64,000 nt of DNA from Acidovorax benzenivorans (GCF_028680575.1 NZ_JAPCKI010000003.1:372001-436000), one strand, 5' to 3'; counted from the stretch's first letter, positions 48,396 through 57,842 are shown. Program-made: numbers and translations. Notes: generated from the sequence alone by a model not told the origin.

Positions 48396-49304
48396 ATGCA
48401 AGACCTTGATCCGCTCGCTGGCATATCCGTTTTCGTGACCGCAGCGCGCAGTGACAATTTCACGCAGGCGGCTGATCGCTTGGGTCTCACCAAATCGACG
48501 GTGGGCAAATCGATTGCGCGGCTGGAGCAACGTCTCGGCGTCAAGCTGTTTCATCGCACTACGCGTCTGACGCGATTGACGGCCGATGGTGAGGCATACC
48601 TTTCGGCCTGCACGTTGGCCTTGGAAGAGATAACCGCTGCGCAGGCGGCGCTGTCATCGAGCAACCAAGTTCTGAGCGGTCGGGTGCATATCGATATGCC
48701 GGTTGCGTTCGGACGTCGCGTGGTGTTGCCGACATTGGTGGAGATCGCTCGTCCCCATTCGGGCCTGCAACTGAGCCTCACCTTCACCGATGCGACAAGC
48801 GACTTGCTTCAGGAGGACGTGGACATCGCAATTCGCTTTGGATCACTGAAAGACACGAGCCATCTTGTCGCGCGTAGACTGGCTAAACAGCCGCGTGTGA
48901 TCTGTGCATCCCCCGGATATCTTCGCGATCATGGCGAACCCAAGACTCTCTCTGAGCTTTCGGCACATCGGTGTGTCGTCGGTGCTCTGCGAGGCCCGCC
49001 CATGGTCTGGTATGTCAGGGACCAAGGAATAGAGCGGCGCATTACACCGCCATCTACACACCAGATTAGCGATGGTGAGGCGATGGTGGATGCAGTCACC
49101 CAAGGTCTTGGTCTGGCCCAGCTCCCAATATCGATGGTGCGTGAGCATGTGGGCGATGGTCGTCTTCGGCTCGTGCTCCATGAATACGCGGGCAGCCACA
49201 TCGATATCCATGCAATTTGGCCCAAACGCGCCCATCTCAGCCCGCGTGTGCGCTACATCGTTGATGGACTCATGGCTTGTGCAGCGCAGGGACGATTCGA
49301 TTGA
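48396..49304 (+). CDS. LysR-type transcriptional regulator
   Basis: 302 residues. N-terminal helix-turn-helix: FVTAARSDNFTQAADRLGLT, KSTVGKSIARLEQRLGVKLF and HRTTRLTRLTADGEAYL; the effector domain follows. ATG 48396 is chosen because it begins the conserved LysR start and the sequence before it holds the operator-like repeats. It is divergent from the tautomerase-hydrolase-reductase-ABM cluster and probably its activator. Confidence 0.92.
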   Translation: MQDLDPLAGISVFVTAARSDNFTQAADRLGLTKSTVGKSIARLEQRLGVKLFHRTTRLTRLTADGEAYLSACTLALEEITAAQAALSSSNQVLSGRVHIDMPVAFGRRVVLPTLVEIARPHSGLQLSLTFTDATSDLLQEDVDIAIRFGSLKDTSHLVARRLAKQPRVICASPGYLRDHGEPKTLSELSAHRCVVGALRGPPMVWYVRDQGIERRITPPSTHQISDGEAMVDAVTQGLGLAQLPISMVREHVGDGRLRLVLHEYAGSHIDIHAIWPKRAHLSPRVRYIVDGLMACAAQGRFD

Positions 49305-49433
49305 ACCGAGTCGGTGGGGCAGCTCATGTTCGTTTGTTCCCATTTCGGAGCTGTAAACCACGCGCACACCAGTAAGTGCCTGGTAATAGAACCCCGGACA
49401 CGATGAGCTCTTCACAAACCCTTGTAAGAGCTC

Positions 49434-50261
49434 ATGCAAAAACTCCAACTCCCCGCAGCCCACCGCTCACTGCGTATTCACACCGTCGCCGCCGCCGTTT
49501 TTTGCACCGTGGGGTGCGCTACCGCTGGCGCCCAGGTGCGATCAGATGCTGGGGCGGCTGGAACCCCAGAAAACTCCTCAGCCTGGGGGCTGGGTCTGGG
49601 TATTTCATCTGCCCAACGCCCGTATCCCGGTGTGGAGAACAAGAACAGCGCCATTCCTCTTTTGTACTACGAGAACGCCTGGCTCCGGGTCAACAGCGGC
49701 ATTGCAGACATCAAATTTGCGAACAAGGACTTTGGCTCCAACGGTTCCTTGGCTTTTGCGGGGCGATTGAAGTACGAGGACAGCGGCTTCAAAGCCGATG
49801 ATTCGCCATCGCTCACCGGGATGGACGAGCGGCAAGGGGGACTATGGGGCGGCGCTGCTGTAACTTGGAGTCATCCCGTGGTCCGGGTCTCGGGTGAATG
49901 GCTTTCTGATCTCTCGAGCAACAGCAAGGGGCAAAAACTGCAACTGCAGGTGGACCGCCGATTTGGATTTGGCAATTTTGCCGTCACGCCACGGCTCCAG
50001 GCCCAATGGCTCGACAAGAAGTACGTCGACTACTACTTCGGCGTACGGGCGCATGAGGCGCTGCCAGGGCGCTCTCAGTTCACAGGCAAGGCTGCCTCTA
50101 CGCTGGAAGTGGGTGTCCGGATGGACTACATGTTCCGGCCGAAGCAAACGGTCTTTGTGGATGTCAGCGCCACGAGCCTGCCCGAAGAAATCAAGAGCAG
50201 CCCCATTGTGGGCCGCTCCAGCGTCTCGCGGGTGTCTGTTGGCTATCTCTACCGGTTCTGA
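49434..50261 (+). CDS. MipA/OmpV family outer-membrane protein
   Basis: 275 residues. A signal peptide is followed by WGLGLGISSAQRPYPGVENK, SAIPLLYYENAWLRVNSGI and the barrel ending SVSRVSVGYLYRF (terminal Phe). MipA/OmpV proteins are small beta-barrels, some scaffolding murein enzymes or responding to two-component systems. It precedes a TetR fragment and a response regulator/kinase pair. Confidence 0.88.
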   Translation: MQKLQLPAAHRSLRIHTVAAAVFCTVGCATAGAQVRSDAGAAGTPENSSAWGLGLGISSAQRPYPGVENKNSAIPLLYYENAWLRVNSGIADIKFANKDFGSNGSLAFAGRLKYEDSGFKADDSPSLTGMDERQGGLWGGAAVTWSHPVVRVSGEWLSDLSSNSKGQKLQLQVDRRFGFGNFAVTPRLQAQWLDKKYVDYYFGVRAHEALPGRSQFTGKAASTLEVGVRMDYMFRPKQTVFVDVSATSLPEEIKSSPIVGRSSVSRVSVGYLYRF

Positions 50262-50262
50262 G

Positions 50263-50769
50263 ATGCGGGGCTGCGCGCTCGCTTTCGCACGGCCCATTCC
50301 TGGTGGGGGGCCGGTCGGCACAGACATGGGGCTGTCATTGGCACGGTCCAGTGTCTTCGCGTGCATGCCGCCTTTCAGCAGACAGGTCCACGACATTGCG
50401 CTGGATGAGCTCTTTGAGTACCACGTTTCTCTGTTCCGTCATGCCTTGGAAGATGCGCTGGGCGCGGAAGCCCCTGGCCCTGCGCGGCATGTTCGGGCCT
50501 ATGTCCGGGCGGTATGCGTCAGCGCTATAACCATGGGACCGAACGAGCGTGCTGCAGTGGCTTCGCTGATGTGCGCTCCCGAGTATCGGGTGATCTGGTC
50601 AGATTTCATCGACGAGGTCTGCAGTGGCGACGCTGTGGACCCTGCCACGCAGATGACCTGTCGCTACGCTGCGGAAGGTCTTTGGCTAGACCATGCCCTG
50701 GAAAGGATGTCTGGGCCAGATCACGTCGCCGATGTACAGCAGCGCCTCCTGGCGTTGACGAACGCATGA
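50263..50769 (+). pseudogene. TetR-family C-terminal domain fragment without DNA-binding domain
   Basis: Up to 168 residues. From about residue 35 the sequence looks like the ligand-binding part of TetR proteins: VHDIALDELFEYHVSLFRHA, RHVRAYVRAVCVSAITMGPN, VASLMCAPEYRVIWSDFIDE and CRYAAEGLWLDHALERM. The N-terminal helix-turn-helix is missing; upstream sequence (the MipA end and about 60 non-family residues) does not encode it in any frame I can see. ATGs at 50263, 50326 and 50365 lack good ribosome sites. Probably a decayed gene; a stand-alone domain cannot be excluded. Confidence 0.6.
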
Positions 50770-50857
50770 GATGGTGTGCCAGCCAGACGGCTGTTGATTT
50801 GTCAGCGGCATTCCCAGCATGCATGCACTAAGCTTGGCGCTCCCTATTGATACAAAG

Positions 50858-51544
50858 ATGAACCGCATCGCACTGGTGGAAGACCACGAACGCCTAGCCG
50901 ACCTGGCCCGCCAAGCCATGGTGGGCGCAGGAATTGGCGTGGACGTATTCCCGGACATTGAGTCAGCATGGCTTGCCTTGCGAGACATCAGCTACGGTGC
51001 CTTGGTGGTGGACCGGGGGCTGCCAGACGGGGATGGACTCCAACTGGTCCGACGCCTTAGATCGGCGGACAACACCATCCCGTGCCTGATGCTGACGGCC
51101 AGGGACGCATTGCATGACAGGGTCGATGGCTTGGAGTCCGGGGCGGACGACTACCTCACCAAACCGTTCTCCATGGAAGAGCTGATTGCCAGGGTGCGGG
51201 CGCTGCTGCGGCGTCCCGCCGCCTTGCGGGCGATGAACCCGGCGTTAGGAGATCTGTGTCTGTACCCGGACCAAGCCCGTCTGGCATGCGGCCAAGAGTC
51301 CATCACGTTGCCGCCCGCAGAGATGCAGATCATGCTGTGCCTGATGCGAAAGACGGACCAAGTCGTGCGCAGGTCTGCGTTGGAGGCTGCAGCATGGGGC
51401 ATCTCTGAAGCAGTCACCCCCAATGCGCTGGACGTGGCGTTGCATCGCCTGCGCAGAAAACTCCTGGCGATCGGCTCGCACATGGAGATCGTGAACATCA
51501 GAGCCCATGGCTATGCGCTTCGTGACCATTCGGTGGCCTCGTAG
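50858..51544 (+). CDS. Two-component response regulator, OmpR/PhoB family
   Basis: 228 residues. Receiver domain: acidic pocket VEDHE, phosphoacceptor Asp52 in VVDRGLPDGDG, and Lys in DYLTKPFSMEEL. The C-terminal winged helix is present (PPAEMQIMLCLMRKTDQVVR, TPNALDVALHRLRRKL, IVNIRAHGYALRD). ATG 50858 starts the receiver domain. Its end overlaps the kinase gene by 38 bases. Confidence 0.95.
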   Translation: MNRIALVEDHERLADLARQAMVGAGIGVDVFPDIESAWLALRDISYGALVVDRGLPDGDGLQLVRRLRSADNTIPCLMLTARDALHDRVDGLESGADDYLTKPFSMEELIARVRALLRRPAALRAMNPALGDLCLYPDQARLACGQESITLPPAEMQIMLCLMRKTDQVVRRSALEAAAWGISEAVTPNALDVALHRLRRKLLAIGSHMEIVNIRAHGYALRDHSVAS

Positions 51545-52907
51545 TTTCCGCGCGCGCCTGCTGCTCGTTTATGTGGCAGGCATGGCACTGAGCGCTGCCC
51601 TCGTAGGCGTCGTTGTCCTGGTGCTGGCTGAACCCTTCAACCGGTACATGCTGGAGAGCGGAGCCGTCGACAAGGCGCAGCAGATTGCAGCCAGGGTGCA
51701 GTTTGATGCCACGGGAGTTCCAACGGGGTTTGATCACACGGTGATCGAGCATTGGGCGTTCAGCAGCTTGCAGGAGGAAGTTGCTGCGCGCATCCTCGAC
51801 AGCCAAGGTGTGGTGCACTTCACCTCAGACGGCAACAAGCAGCCGTTGGCACCCGAGGGTGCGCAGTTTGATCCTTCGAGAAAGGCTTTCCAACTGGTTC
51901 GCCACGGTGTGGTCATGCACGCTGCAACCGTGCCCGCAAGGCGTGGCGATACCACCTGGTACGTGCAGTTTGCCCTCAGCGACCGCCTGGTACTGCAGGT
52001 GCAGCAAAGCATTGGTCGGCCGGCCCTGTTTCAGGGCGTTGTGGCGACCTGCGTGACGTTTCTGGTGGTCTTTCTGATCACTACACAATTTACGCTACAG
52101 CGTGCACTCAGGCCTTTGCGGGTTGCATCGCTCAAGGCGCAGCGCATCACGCCGCAATCGCTGGGTGATCGTCTTGATCTGCAGAGCCTCCCTAGCGAAC
52201 TGGTCCCGCTGGTCGATGCATTCAATCGGGCCCTGGACCGCCTCCAGTTGGGGTTTCAGACCCAGCAGGAATTCCTCGCCAATGCTGCCCACGAACTCAA
52301 GACACCGTTGGCGCTGATTCGGGCGCAGGTAGAGATGGAAGCGCCAGAAACGCGCAATCCGCATCTCCTTCAGGACATCGACCGAATGGCACGCCAGGTG
52401 CAACAACTACTGCTTCTGGCCGAAGCCAGCGAGGAGCGGAACTACCGCATGGAGGCATGCGATCCCCGCGTGGTCATGATGGAAGCATCTGATTTCATGG
52501 ACCGCGTAGCGCAGCGCGGCCATGTGCAGATCAGCCTGATTTTCGAGGATGCGGTGGGAACAACCTGGATGGCGGATCGCGGAGCCGTGTTCACGCTCCT
52601 CAAGAATTTGCTGGAGAACGCCATTCAGCACAGCCCGGCCGGTGGCACGGTGTATTTGCGGGTTCACGCCAACGGATTTTCCGTCTCTGACCAGGGGCCT
52701 GGTGTCGCTCCCGAGCACCTGGAGAAGCTCTTTGAACGCTTCTGGCGGGGCGCATCCAGGCGCGATGAGGGCGCGGGACTCGGGCTATCCATTTGCCAGG
52801 AGATCGTTTCGGCGCACGGATGGCATATCGAAGCACGGCTCGGTGACTCCGGGCTGCAAATGCACGTGTTGATTCCTTCCTTGGCGATCAACAAGTTGGT
52901 CGAGTAA
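51507..52907 (+). CDS. Sensor histidine kinase
   Basis: 466 residues. Two membrane helices (about residues 16-41 and 178-196) enclose a periplasmic sensor region. A HAMP-like linker precedes the phosphoacceptor His262 in NAAHELKTPLALIRAQ. The ATPase domain shows the N-box LLKNLLENAIQHSPAGG, G1 VSDQGPGVAPEH, F-box FERFWRG and G2 DEGAGLGLSICQEI. It pairs with the response regulator it overlaps and probably controls the flanking envelope genes (MipA, MlaA); the signal is unknown. Confidence 0.95.
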   Translation: MAMRFVTIRWPRSFRARLLLVYVAGMALSAALVGVVVLVLAEPFNRYMLESGAVDKAQQIAARVQFDATGVPTGFDHTVIEHWAFSSLQEEVAARILDSQGVVHFTSDGNKQPLAPEGAQFDPSRKAFQLVRHGVVMHAATVPARRGDTTWYVQFALSDRLVLQVQQSIGRPALFQGVVATCVTFLVVFLITTQFTLQRALRPLRVASLKAQRITPQSLGDRLDLQSLPSELVPLVDAFNRALDRLQLGFQTQQEFLANAAHELKTPLALIRAQVEMEAPETRNPHLLQDIDRMARQVQQLLLLAEASEERNYRMEACDPRVVMMEASDFMDRVAQRGHVQISLIFEDAVGTTWMADRGAVFTLLKNLLENAIQHSPAGGTVYLRVHANGFSVSDQGPGVAPEHLEKLFERFWRGASRRDEGAGLGLSICQEIVSAHGWHIEARLGDSGLQMHVLIPSLAINKLVE

Positions 52908-52996
52908 GTATCTAGCAATACAGGCGGCATGAGGATGGCGTTTCGTCGCGTGGGCAAACCCACGCGGATTCTGAACCCCCCCTCTGGAAGGACTCC

Positions 52997-53755
52997 ATGC
53001 CGAACCTCGCATCCCCACGCACGCACCTGAGCGCGCGAACTCCTATCCTCCTTTGTATTGCAAGCGCTGCGGCGATGCTGTTCTCAGGCTGCGCCACAAC
53101 AACGCAGCCGGACCCGCTGGAGTCAGTGAATCGAAAGATGTTTTCTTTCAATGAAGGCGTGGACAAGGTGGTGCTCAAACCAGTGGCCTCGGCCTACAAA
53201 CAAGTAGTGCCCGCTGCGGCCCAGACAGGCATCTCGAATTTTTTCTCGAACCTGCGGGAGCCGTGGTCGTCGGCCAATCTGATGCTCCAGGGACGGGTCG
53301 GTGATAGCGCCTCAACACTCGCCCGTTTTGGGACGAACTCCACCGTGGGGGGCCTGGGACTGATGGATGTCGCTACAGGTTGGGGCATGCCCGAGAAGAA
53401 GGAAGACTTTGGTCTGACATTGGACACCTGGGGTGTTGGCACCGGTCCCTATATGGTGCTGCCCATCTTTGGCCCCTCGAATCTCCGCGATACGTTGGCC
53501 TCACCCGTGGACAGCATGGGCAATGCAAAGGGGCACATTGCAAGCGTATCGGTGCGCAACACAATGACCGTGGTTCAGGCCGTCAGTGGCCGCGCGGAGC
53601 ATCTGGAAGCTAGCAGACTGATGGACCAAGCAGCTTTGGACAAATACCTGCTGCTCAGGGACCTTCATTTGAAGCGACGCAATCGAGCGCATGGTGATGA
53701 AGATGTCGTTGCCCAACGAAATGGCGACGTTGGGGAGGGGCGACTTCCTGAATGA
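52997..53755 (+). CDS. mlaA: MlaA/VacJ family outer-membrane lipoprotein
   Basis: 252 residues with lipobox FSGC (Cys32). Family motifs: DPLESVNRKMFSFNEGVDKV, NFFSNLREPWSSANLMLQG, RFGTNSTVGGLGLMDVATGW and FGLTLDTWGVGTGPYMVLPI. MlaA removes misplaced phospholipids from the outer leaflet and delivers them to the Mla chain. No other mla genes are nearby; linkage to a two-component system and MipA suggests an envelope-stress unit. The C-terminal 35 or so residues are unlike the family core. Confidence 0.9.
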   Translation: MPNLASPRTHLSARTPILLCIASAAAMLFSGCATTTQPDPLESVNRKMFSFNEGVDKVVLKPVASAYKQVVPAAAQTGISNFFSNLREPWSSANLMLQGRVGDSASTLARFGTNSTVGGLGLMDVATGWGMPEKKEDFGLTLDTWGVGTGPYMVLPIFGPSNLRDTLASPVDSMGNAKGHIASVSVRNTMTVVQAVSGRAEHLEASRLMDQAALDKYLLLRDLHLKRRNRAHGDEDVVAQRNGDVGEGRLPE

Positions 53756-54241
53756 GTTCAGACAAGGTTGTGGCGCATCGACTATTGGTGATACAAACCT
53801 GCCGCCTGACAACCGCCAGGGTGCAGATTTGAGGTGGCGCGATAGTCTGGTCCCACAGTGTGCGCCTTCGCCTATAGGTGCGTTGCTTCGTTCGTGACCT
53901 GCTGGCACACATTGCGCAATGGTGCACGGAAACGGACATACCGTGATTTCGGTCGGCACGGCGGTGTGACATTGCCACCAACGTGTCGATACCCGCCTCT
54001 GGGTCACCCCAAGTTTGACTCGCTCTTGCCACCTCCCTGTAGCCCGGCCTTGGGCACATTGAGAGCAGTTAACAAACCTCAGCGAAGTGATCTTAGCTTG
54101 GCGTTCCGCCGCAGACAGTATGAGTAGTACGACAAGACGGGACAACATCGCCTGTGGAGTTTTGTTTGCCGTTCTAAATCGAAACTTTGCGCAGCAATCT
54201 CCCAAGTCTCCCAAGTCTCCCAAGTCAGTGTGAGAGGTCAT
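53756..54241. other. Gene-free interval with repeat remnants
   Basis: No supported gene on either strand. It contains GCCGCAGACAGT (54108-54119) and about 30 similar bases after it, resembling the core of the palindromic element at 61722-61822, and three tandem TCTCCCAAG units (54198-54224). It probably accumulated mobile or repeat debris between the MlaA gene and the salicylate operon. Confidence 0.5.
54198..54224. repeat. Tandem 9-bp repeat, three units of TCTCCCAAG
   Basis: Three perfect consecutive units. On the minus strand the unit is CTTGGGAGA. Period and CTTGGGA core recall the GGGACATCC minisatellite at 15622, which begins CTTGGGACA. Confidence 0.8.
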
Positions 54242-54272
54242 ATTCATGCTGGTGATGTTGAACATCACCAGC
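54242..54272 (+). promoter_or_regulatory. NagR/NahR operator of the salicylate operon
   Basis: ATTCATGCTGGTGAT (54242-54256) differs at one position from the NahR consensus ATTCACGCTNNTGAT. It overlaps a perfect dyad of 12-base arms (54248-54259 and 54261-54272) with a single central G. The consensus ends 22 bases before the -35, which fits the activator position known for nah/sal promoters. The matching regulator gene is at 62918. Confidence 0.8.
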
Positions 54273-54278
54273 GTTCCA

Positions 54279-54307
54279 TTGACTGATATTGCAGTGGAGG
54301 GAATGAT
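54279..54307 (+). promoter_or_regulatory. Promoter of the salicylate/gentisate operon
   Basis: TTGACT (54279-54284), 17-base spacer, AATGAT (54302-54307), directly downstream of the NagR operator and about 65 bases before nagG. The weak -10 fits an activator-dependent promoter. Confidence 0.6.
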
Positions 54308-54372
54308 CGATCCCCAGGCGCTGGATGCACTCGCTTCGGCCCCAATTGGCTTTCACAATAAAGGAGACGCCC

Positions 54373-55698
54373 ATGCATGAATGCCCCGTGACCGTGTTCC
54401 CGCAGCAGATCCGCTGGGAGACGGATGGCACCAGCCGCATTCCTTTTAAGGCCTATACCGATGAGGCGCTGTACCGCAAGGAGCTGGACCGTTTGTTCTA
54501 CAACGGGCACTGGTGTTATGTCGGCCTGGAGGCAGAGATTCCCAACGCGGGGGATTTCAAGCGCACGGTGATTGGCGAGCGCTCGGTGCTGCTGGTGCGT
54601 GACAAGGATGCTTCCATCCACGTGGTGGAAAACGTGTGCGCCCATCGGGGCATGGCGTTCTGCCGCGAGCGGCATGGCAACCGCGAGAGCCTGACCTGCC
54701 CGTACCACCAGTGGAACTACACCCTGTCGGGTGACTTGCAGGGCGTGCCGTTTCGGCGTGGCGTGAAGCAGGATGGCAAGGTCAATGGCGGCATGCCTGC
54801 GGACTTCAACCCGGCAGAGCATGGGCTGACCAAGCTCAAGGTGGCCACCCGTGGCGGCGTGGTGTTTGCGTCGTTTGACCACAGCGTGGAGCCGCTGGAG
54901 GAATTTTTGGGCCCCACCATCCTGGGCTACTTTGACCGGCTGTTCAATGGCCGCAAGCTCACCATCCTGGGCTACAACCGCCAGCGCATTCCGGGCAACT
55001 GGAAGCTGATGCAAGAGAACATCAAAGACCCGTACCACCCCGGCCTGCTGCACACCTGGTTCGTTACCTTTGGGCTCTGGCGTGCCGACAACAAGTCGCA
55101 ACTGCTGATGGATGCGCAGCACCGCCACGCGGCCATGGTCTCGACCCGTGGCGCGGCGGGCAAGGCGGCGGATGTGACCCAGGTGTCCAGCTTCAAGGCG
55201 GGCATGGAGTTGAACGACCCGCGCTTTTTGGACATTGCGCAGGAGGACTGGTGGGCGGGGCCACCCCCGGTTGCCAGCAGTGGTGATGCAGCGGTGCCCA
55301 GCGCGCCAGCATCGGTGCCCACGGCCGTGATGATGACCGTGTTCCCCAGCGTGATCTTTCAGCAGCAGGTCAATAGCGTGTCCACGCGCCACATCCAGCC
55401 AGATGGCAAGGGGGCTTTTGATTTTGTGTGGACGCACTTTGGCTTTGAAGACGACAGCGAGGAGATGACGCAGCGCCGCCTGCGCCAGGCCAATCTGTTC
55501 GGCCCGGCGGGCTTTGTGTCGGCCGACGATGGCGAGGTGATCGAGTGGTCGCAAGAAGGCTTTGAGACCAAGCCCGCGCACCGCACGCTGGCCGAGCTGG
55601 GCGGGCGCGATGTGGGCGACACGGACCACATGGTGACCGAGACGCTGATCCGGGGCATGTATGAATACTGGCGCAAGGTGATGGAGGCGGAGGCTTGA
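54373..55698 (+). CDS. nagG: Salicylate 5-hydroxylase, large oxygenase subunit
   Basis: 441 residues. The Rieske cluster uses Cys89-His91 (NVCAHRG) and Cys109-His112 (CPYHQW). The mononuclear iron site is [13 protein letters not shown] (Asp219, His222, His227). The sequence closely resembles NagG from naphthalene degraders (for example [27 protein letters not shown]). A Pro/Ala/Ser-rich stretch at residues 297-316 looks like an insertion. It converts salicylate to gentisate together with NagH, using electrons via ferredoxin NagAb. ATG 54373 has AAGGAG upstream. Confidence 0.9.
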   Translation: MHECPVTVFPQQIRWETDGTSRIPFKAYTDEALYRKELDRLFYNGHWCYVGLEAEIPNAGDFKRTVIGERSVLLVRDKDASIHVVENVCAHRGMAFCRERHGNRESLTCPYHQWNYTLSGDLQGVPFRRGVKQDGKVNGGMPADFNPAEHGLTKLKVATRGGVVFASFDHSVEPLEEFLGPTILGYFDRLFNGRKLTILGYNRQRIPGNWKLMQENIKDPYHPGLLHTWFVTFGLWRADNKSQLLMDAQHRHAAMVSTRGAAGKAADVTQVSSFKAGMELNDPRFLDIAQEDWWAGPPPVASSGDAAVPSAPASVPTAVMMTVFPSVIFQQQVNSVSTRHIQPDGKGAFDFVWTHFGFEDDSEEMTQRRLRQANLFGPAGFVSADDGEVIEWSQEGFETKPAHRTLAELGGRDVGDTDHMVTETLIRGMYEYWRKVMEAEA

Positions 55699-55700
55699 CC

Positions 55701-56174
55701 ATGGACTTCCAGACTTACTTCGAACTGAACCAGCTCTACGCCCGCTACGCCCGCGCACTCGACGCGGCGGACTGGGAGGCGTGGCCTGAATTTTTCATCG
55801 ACCACTGCGTGTACAAGCTGCAGCCGCGCGAGAACCACGAGCGCGGGTTTCCGCTGGCCACGTTGGCGTTTGACAGCAAGGGCATGCTGAAAGACCGCGT
55901 CTACGGCATCCGCGAGACGCTGTTCCACGACCCCTACTACCAGCGCCATGTGGTGGGTGCGCCGCTGGTGCACAAGGTGGATGCGGATGGCCGCATCCAC
56001 TGCGAGGCCAACTATGCGGTGCTGCGCACACGGCTGTCGAAGGAATCGACGGTGTTCAACGTGGGGCGCACGCTGGATGAAGTTGTGCCCACGCCCGAGG
56101 GGCTGAAGTTCGCATCGCGCCTCGTCGTTTACGACAGCGAGATGATCCCCAACTCGCTGATCTACCCCATCTGA
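55701..56174 (+). CDS. nagH: Salicylate 5-hydroxylase, small oxygenase subunit
   Basis: 157 residues of the ring-hydroxylating dioxygenase beta-subunit fold ([57 protein letters not shown]). It pairs with NagG, whose stop lies two bases upstream of its ATG. ATG 55701 is preferred to TTG 55695, which overlaps the nagG stop. Confidence 0.9.
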   Translation: MDFQTYFELNQLYARYARALDAADWEAWPEFFIDHCVYKLQPRENHERGFPLATLAFDSKGMLKDRVYGIRETLFHDPYYQRHVVGAPLVHKVDADGRIHCEANYAVLRTRLSKESTVFNVGRTLDEVVPTPEGLKFASRLVVYDSEMIPNSLIYPI

Positions 56175-56183
56175 GGAGCCGCC

Positions 56184-56507
56184 ATGACGACGATGACGAC
56201 AAACTGGATTGACGCCGCAGCGCGGGACGATGTGCCCGAGGATGACGTGATGGGCTTGGCCGTGGCCGGGCGCGACATTGCGCTGTATGGCGTGGGCGGT
56301 GAGGTGTTTGCCACCGACAACATCTGCACCCACGGCCATGCGCGCCTGTGCGATGGGTTTCTGGAGGGGCACGAGATCGAATGCCCTTTGCACCAGGGCA
56401 AATTTGATGTGCGATCAGGCCAGCCCACCTGCGCGCCGGTGACCGAGCCGCTGCGCAGCTACCCCGTGAAGATCGAGGGCGGCCGAGTGTGGCTGGCCCT
56501 GGACTGA
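56184..56507 (+). CDS. nagAb: Rieske-type [2Fe-2S] ferredoxin of the hydroxylase
   Basis: 107 residues. Rieske ligands Cys48-His50 (ICTHGHARL) and Cys67-His70 (CPLHQGKF), as in NahAb/NagAb ferredoxins. It carries electrons from a reductase to the NagGH oxygenase. It begins nine bases after nagH with GAGGAG upstream. Confidence 0.93.
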   Translation: MTTMTTNWIDAAARDDVPEDDVMGLAVAGRDIALYGVGGEVFATDNICTHGHARLCDGFLEGHEIECPLHQGKFDVRSGQPTCAPVTEPLRSYPVKIEGGRVWLALD

Positions 56508-56546
56508 GAGTCTCTGAGCGCAGCAACCCCTTTCAAGGAGACCCCC

Positions 56547-57842
56547 ATGACTGCCGAACGACCTCAGGTCGAGGCCGCCGCATTGCCGCATGAAGGCGCT
56601 AACGCCCACCAGGCTTCCACCATCGTGATCGTCGGTGCGGGCCAGGCAGGCGGCTGGGCGGCGCAAACGCTGCGCAGCGAAGGCTTTGCGGGCCGCGTGG
56701 TGCTGATTGGTGATGAAGCCCACCCGCCGCACGAGCGGCCACCGCTGTCGAAGGCGGTGCTATCGGGCGCAGCCGCGCCGGAGACCGCGCGCCTCATGAA
56801 GCCCGAGGCCTTTGACGCCCTGGCGGTGCAATGGCGGCCCGGTATGCAGGTGCACCGCATTGACCACGCGGCCAAGCAGGTGCTGCTGTCGGATGGCACC
56901 GCGCAGCCCTACGACAAGCTCATCCTGTGCACCGGCGGGCGCGCCCGGCGGCTTGCCTTGCCGGGGGCAGACCAGGTGCCGCTGCACACGCTGCGCACCA
57001 TTGAAGATGCGCAGGCGCTGGCCCCGGCCCTTCGGCCCGGCCGCACCGTGGTGGTGGTGGGCGGTGGCTGGATCGGCCTGGAGGTGGCGGCCACCGCACG
57101 CCAGCAGGGCGCGGAAGTGGTGGTGGTGGAGACGCAAAGCCGCTTGTGCGAGCGCACCGTGCCTGCAGAGGTGTCGGCGTACCTGCTGGCGCTGCACCGC
57201 GCCCAGGGCGTACGCGTGCTGCTGGACGCGGGGGTGCGGGGCTTTGCCCGCGCTGCTGATGGCGCAGACGGCGCAGATATTCGCTCGGAGGTCTTGCTGG
57301 CCGATGGCAGCGCGCTGGAGTGCGACACCATCGTGCTGGGTGTTGGTCTGGTGCCCAACGACGAGCTGGCGCGCGCGGCGGGCCTGGCTTGCGAAGGTGG
57401 CGTGCTGGTCGATGCGCAATGCCGCACGTCCGACTCCGACATCCTGGCCGCAGGCGATGTGGCCGTGGCACCCAACCCCTGGGCGGGCCGCAGCCTGCGG
57501 CTGGAGTCGTGGCAGAACGCGCAAGAGCAGGGCATGGCCGCTGCGCGCTCGGCCCTGGGCCAGGCGGTGGACTACCAGCCGCTGCCCTGGTTCTGGTCCG
57601 ACCAGTACGGCATGAACCTGCAGATCTACGGCATGCCCACGCCCGCGCACTGTGTGGTGCAGCGCGGCGACCCGGCCAGCGGCAGCTTCGTGCTGTTCTA
57701 CCTGGCGGGCGACGTGGTGCAGGCCGCTGTAGGGGCCAACGCAGCGCGTGACCTGCGGTTTGCCCGCAGGCTGATCGAGCAGCGCAAGCCGGTGGATGCC
57801 GAGCGGCTGGCAGACCTGAACACGTCGATGGCAAAGCTGTGA
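56547..57842 (+). CDS. FAD-dependent ferredoxin reductase (BphA4-type) of the salicylate operon
   Basis: 431 residues. The FAD motif IVIVGAGQAGGWAAQTLRSE is at the N-terminus, DEAHPPHERPPLSKAVL follows, the NAD motif is VVVVGGGWIGLEVAATARQQ, and the second FAD motif is DILAAGDVAVAPNP. It belongs to the pyridine-nucleotide oxidoreductase type found with BphA/Tod-type dioxygenases, not the NagAa plant-type ferredoxin reductase (that one is at 61822). It is an evident electron donor to NagAb by operon position. Confidence 0.9.
   Translation: MTAERPQVEAAALPHEGANAHQASTIVIVGAGQAGGWAAQTLRSEGFAGRVVLIGDEAHPPHERPPLSKAVLSGAAAPETARLMKPEAFDALAVQWRPGMQVHRIDHAAKQVLLSDGTAQPYDKLILCTGGRARRLALPGADQVPLHTLRTIEDAQALAPALRPGRTVVVVGGGWIGLEVAATARQQGAEVVVVETQSRLCERTVPAEVSAYLLALHRAQGVRVLLDAGVRGFARAADGADGADIRSEVLLADGSALECDTIVLGVGLVPNDELARAAGLACEGGVLVDAQCRTSDSDILAAGDVAVAPNPWAGRSLRLESWQNAQEQGMAAARSALGQAVDYQPLPWFWSDQYGMNLQIYGMPTPAHCVVQRGDPASGSFVLFYLAGDVVQAAVGANAARDLRFARRLIEQRKPVDAERLADLNTSMAKL

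Noticed and set aside
53501-54268. 255-codon minus-strand frame over the MlaA end and the following gap
   Set aside because: It overlaps a clear lipoprotein gene, includes the TCTCCCAAG repeat as Leu-Gly-Asp repeats, and shows no family motif.
54248-54272. Hairpin before the salicylate operon read as a terminator
   Set aside because: No T-run follows, and the left half fits the NahR consensus with a promoter at the right distance.
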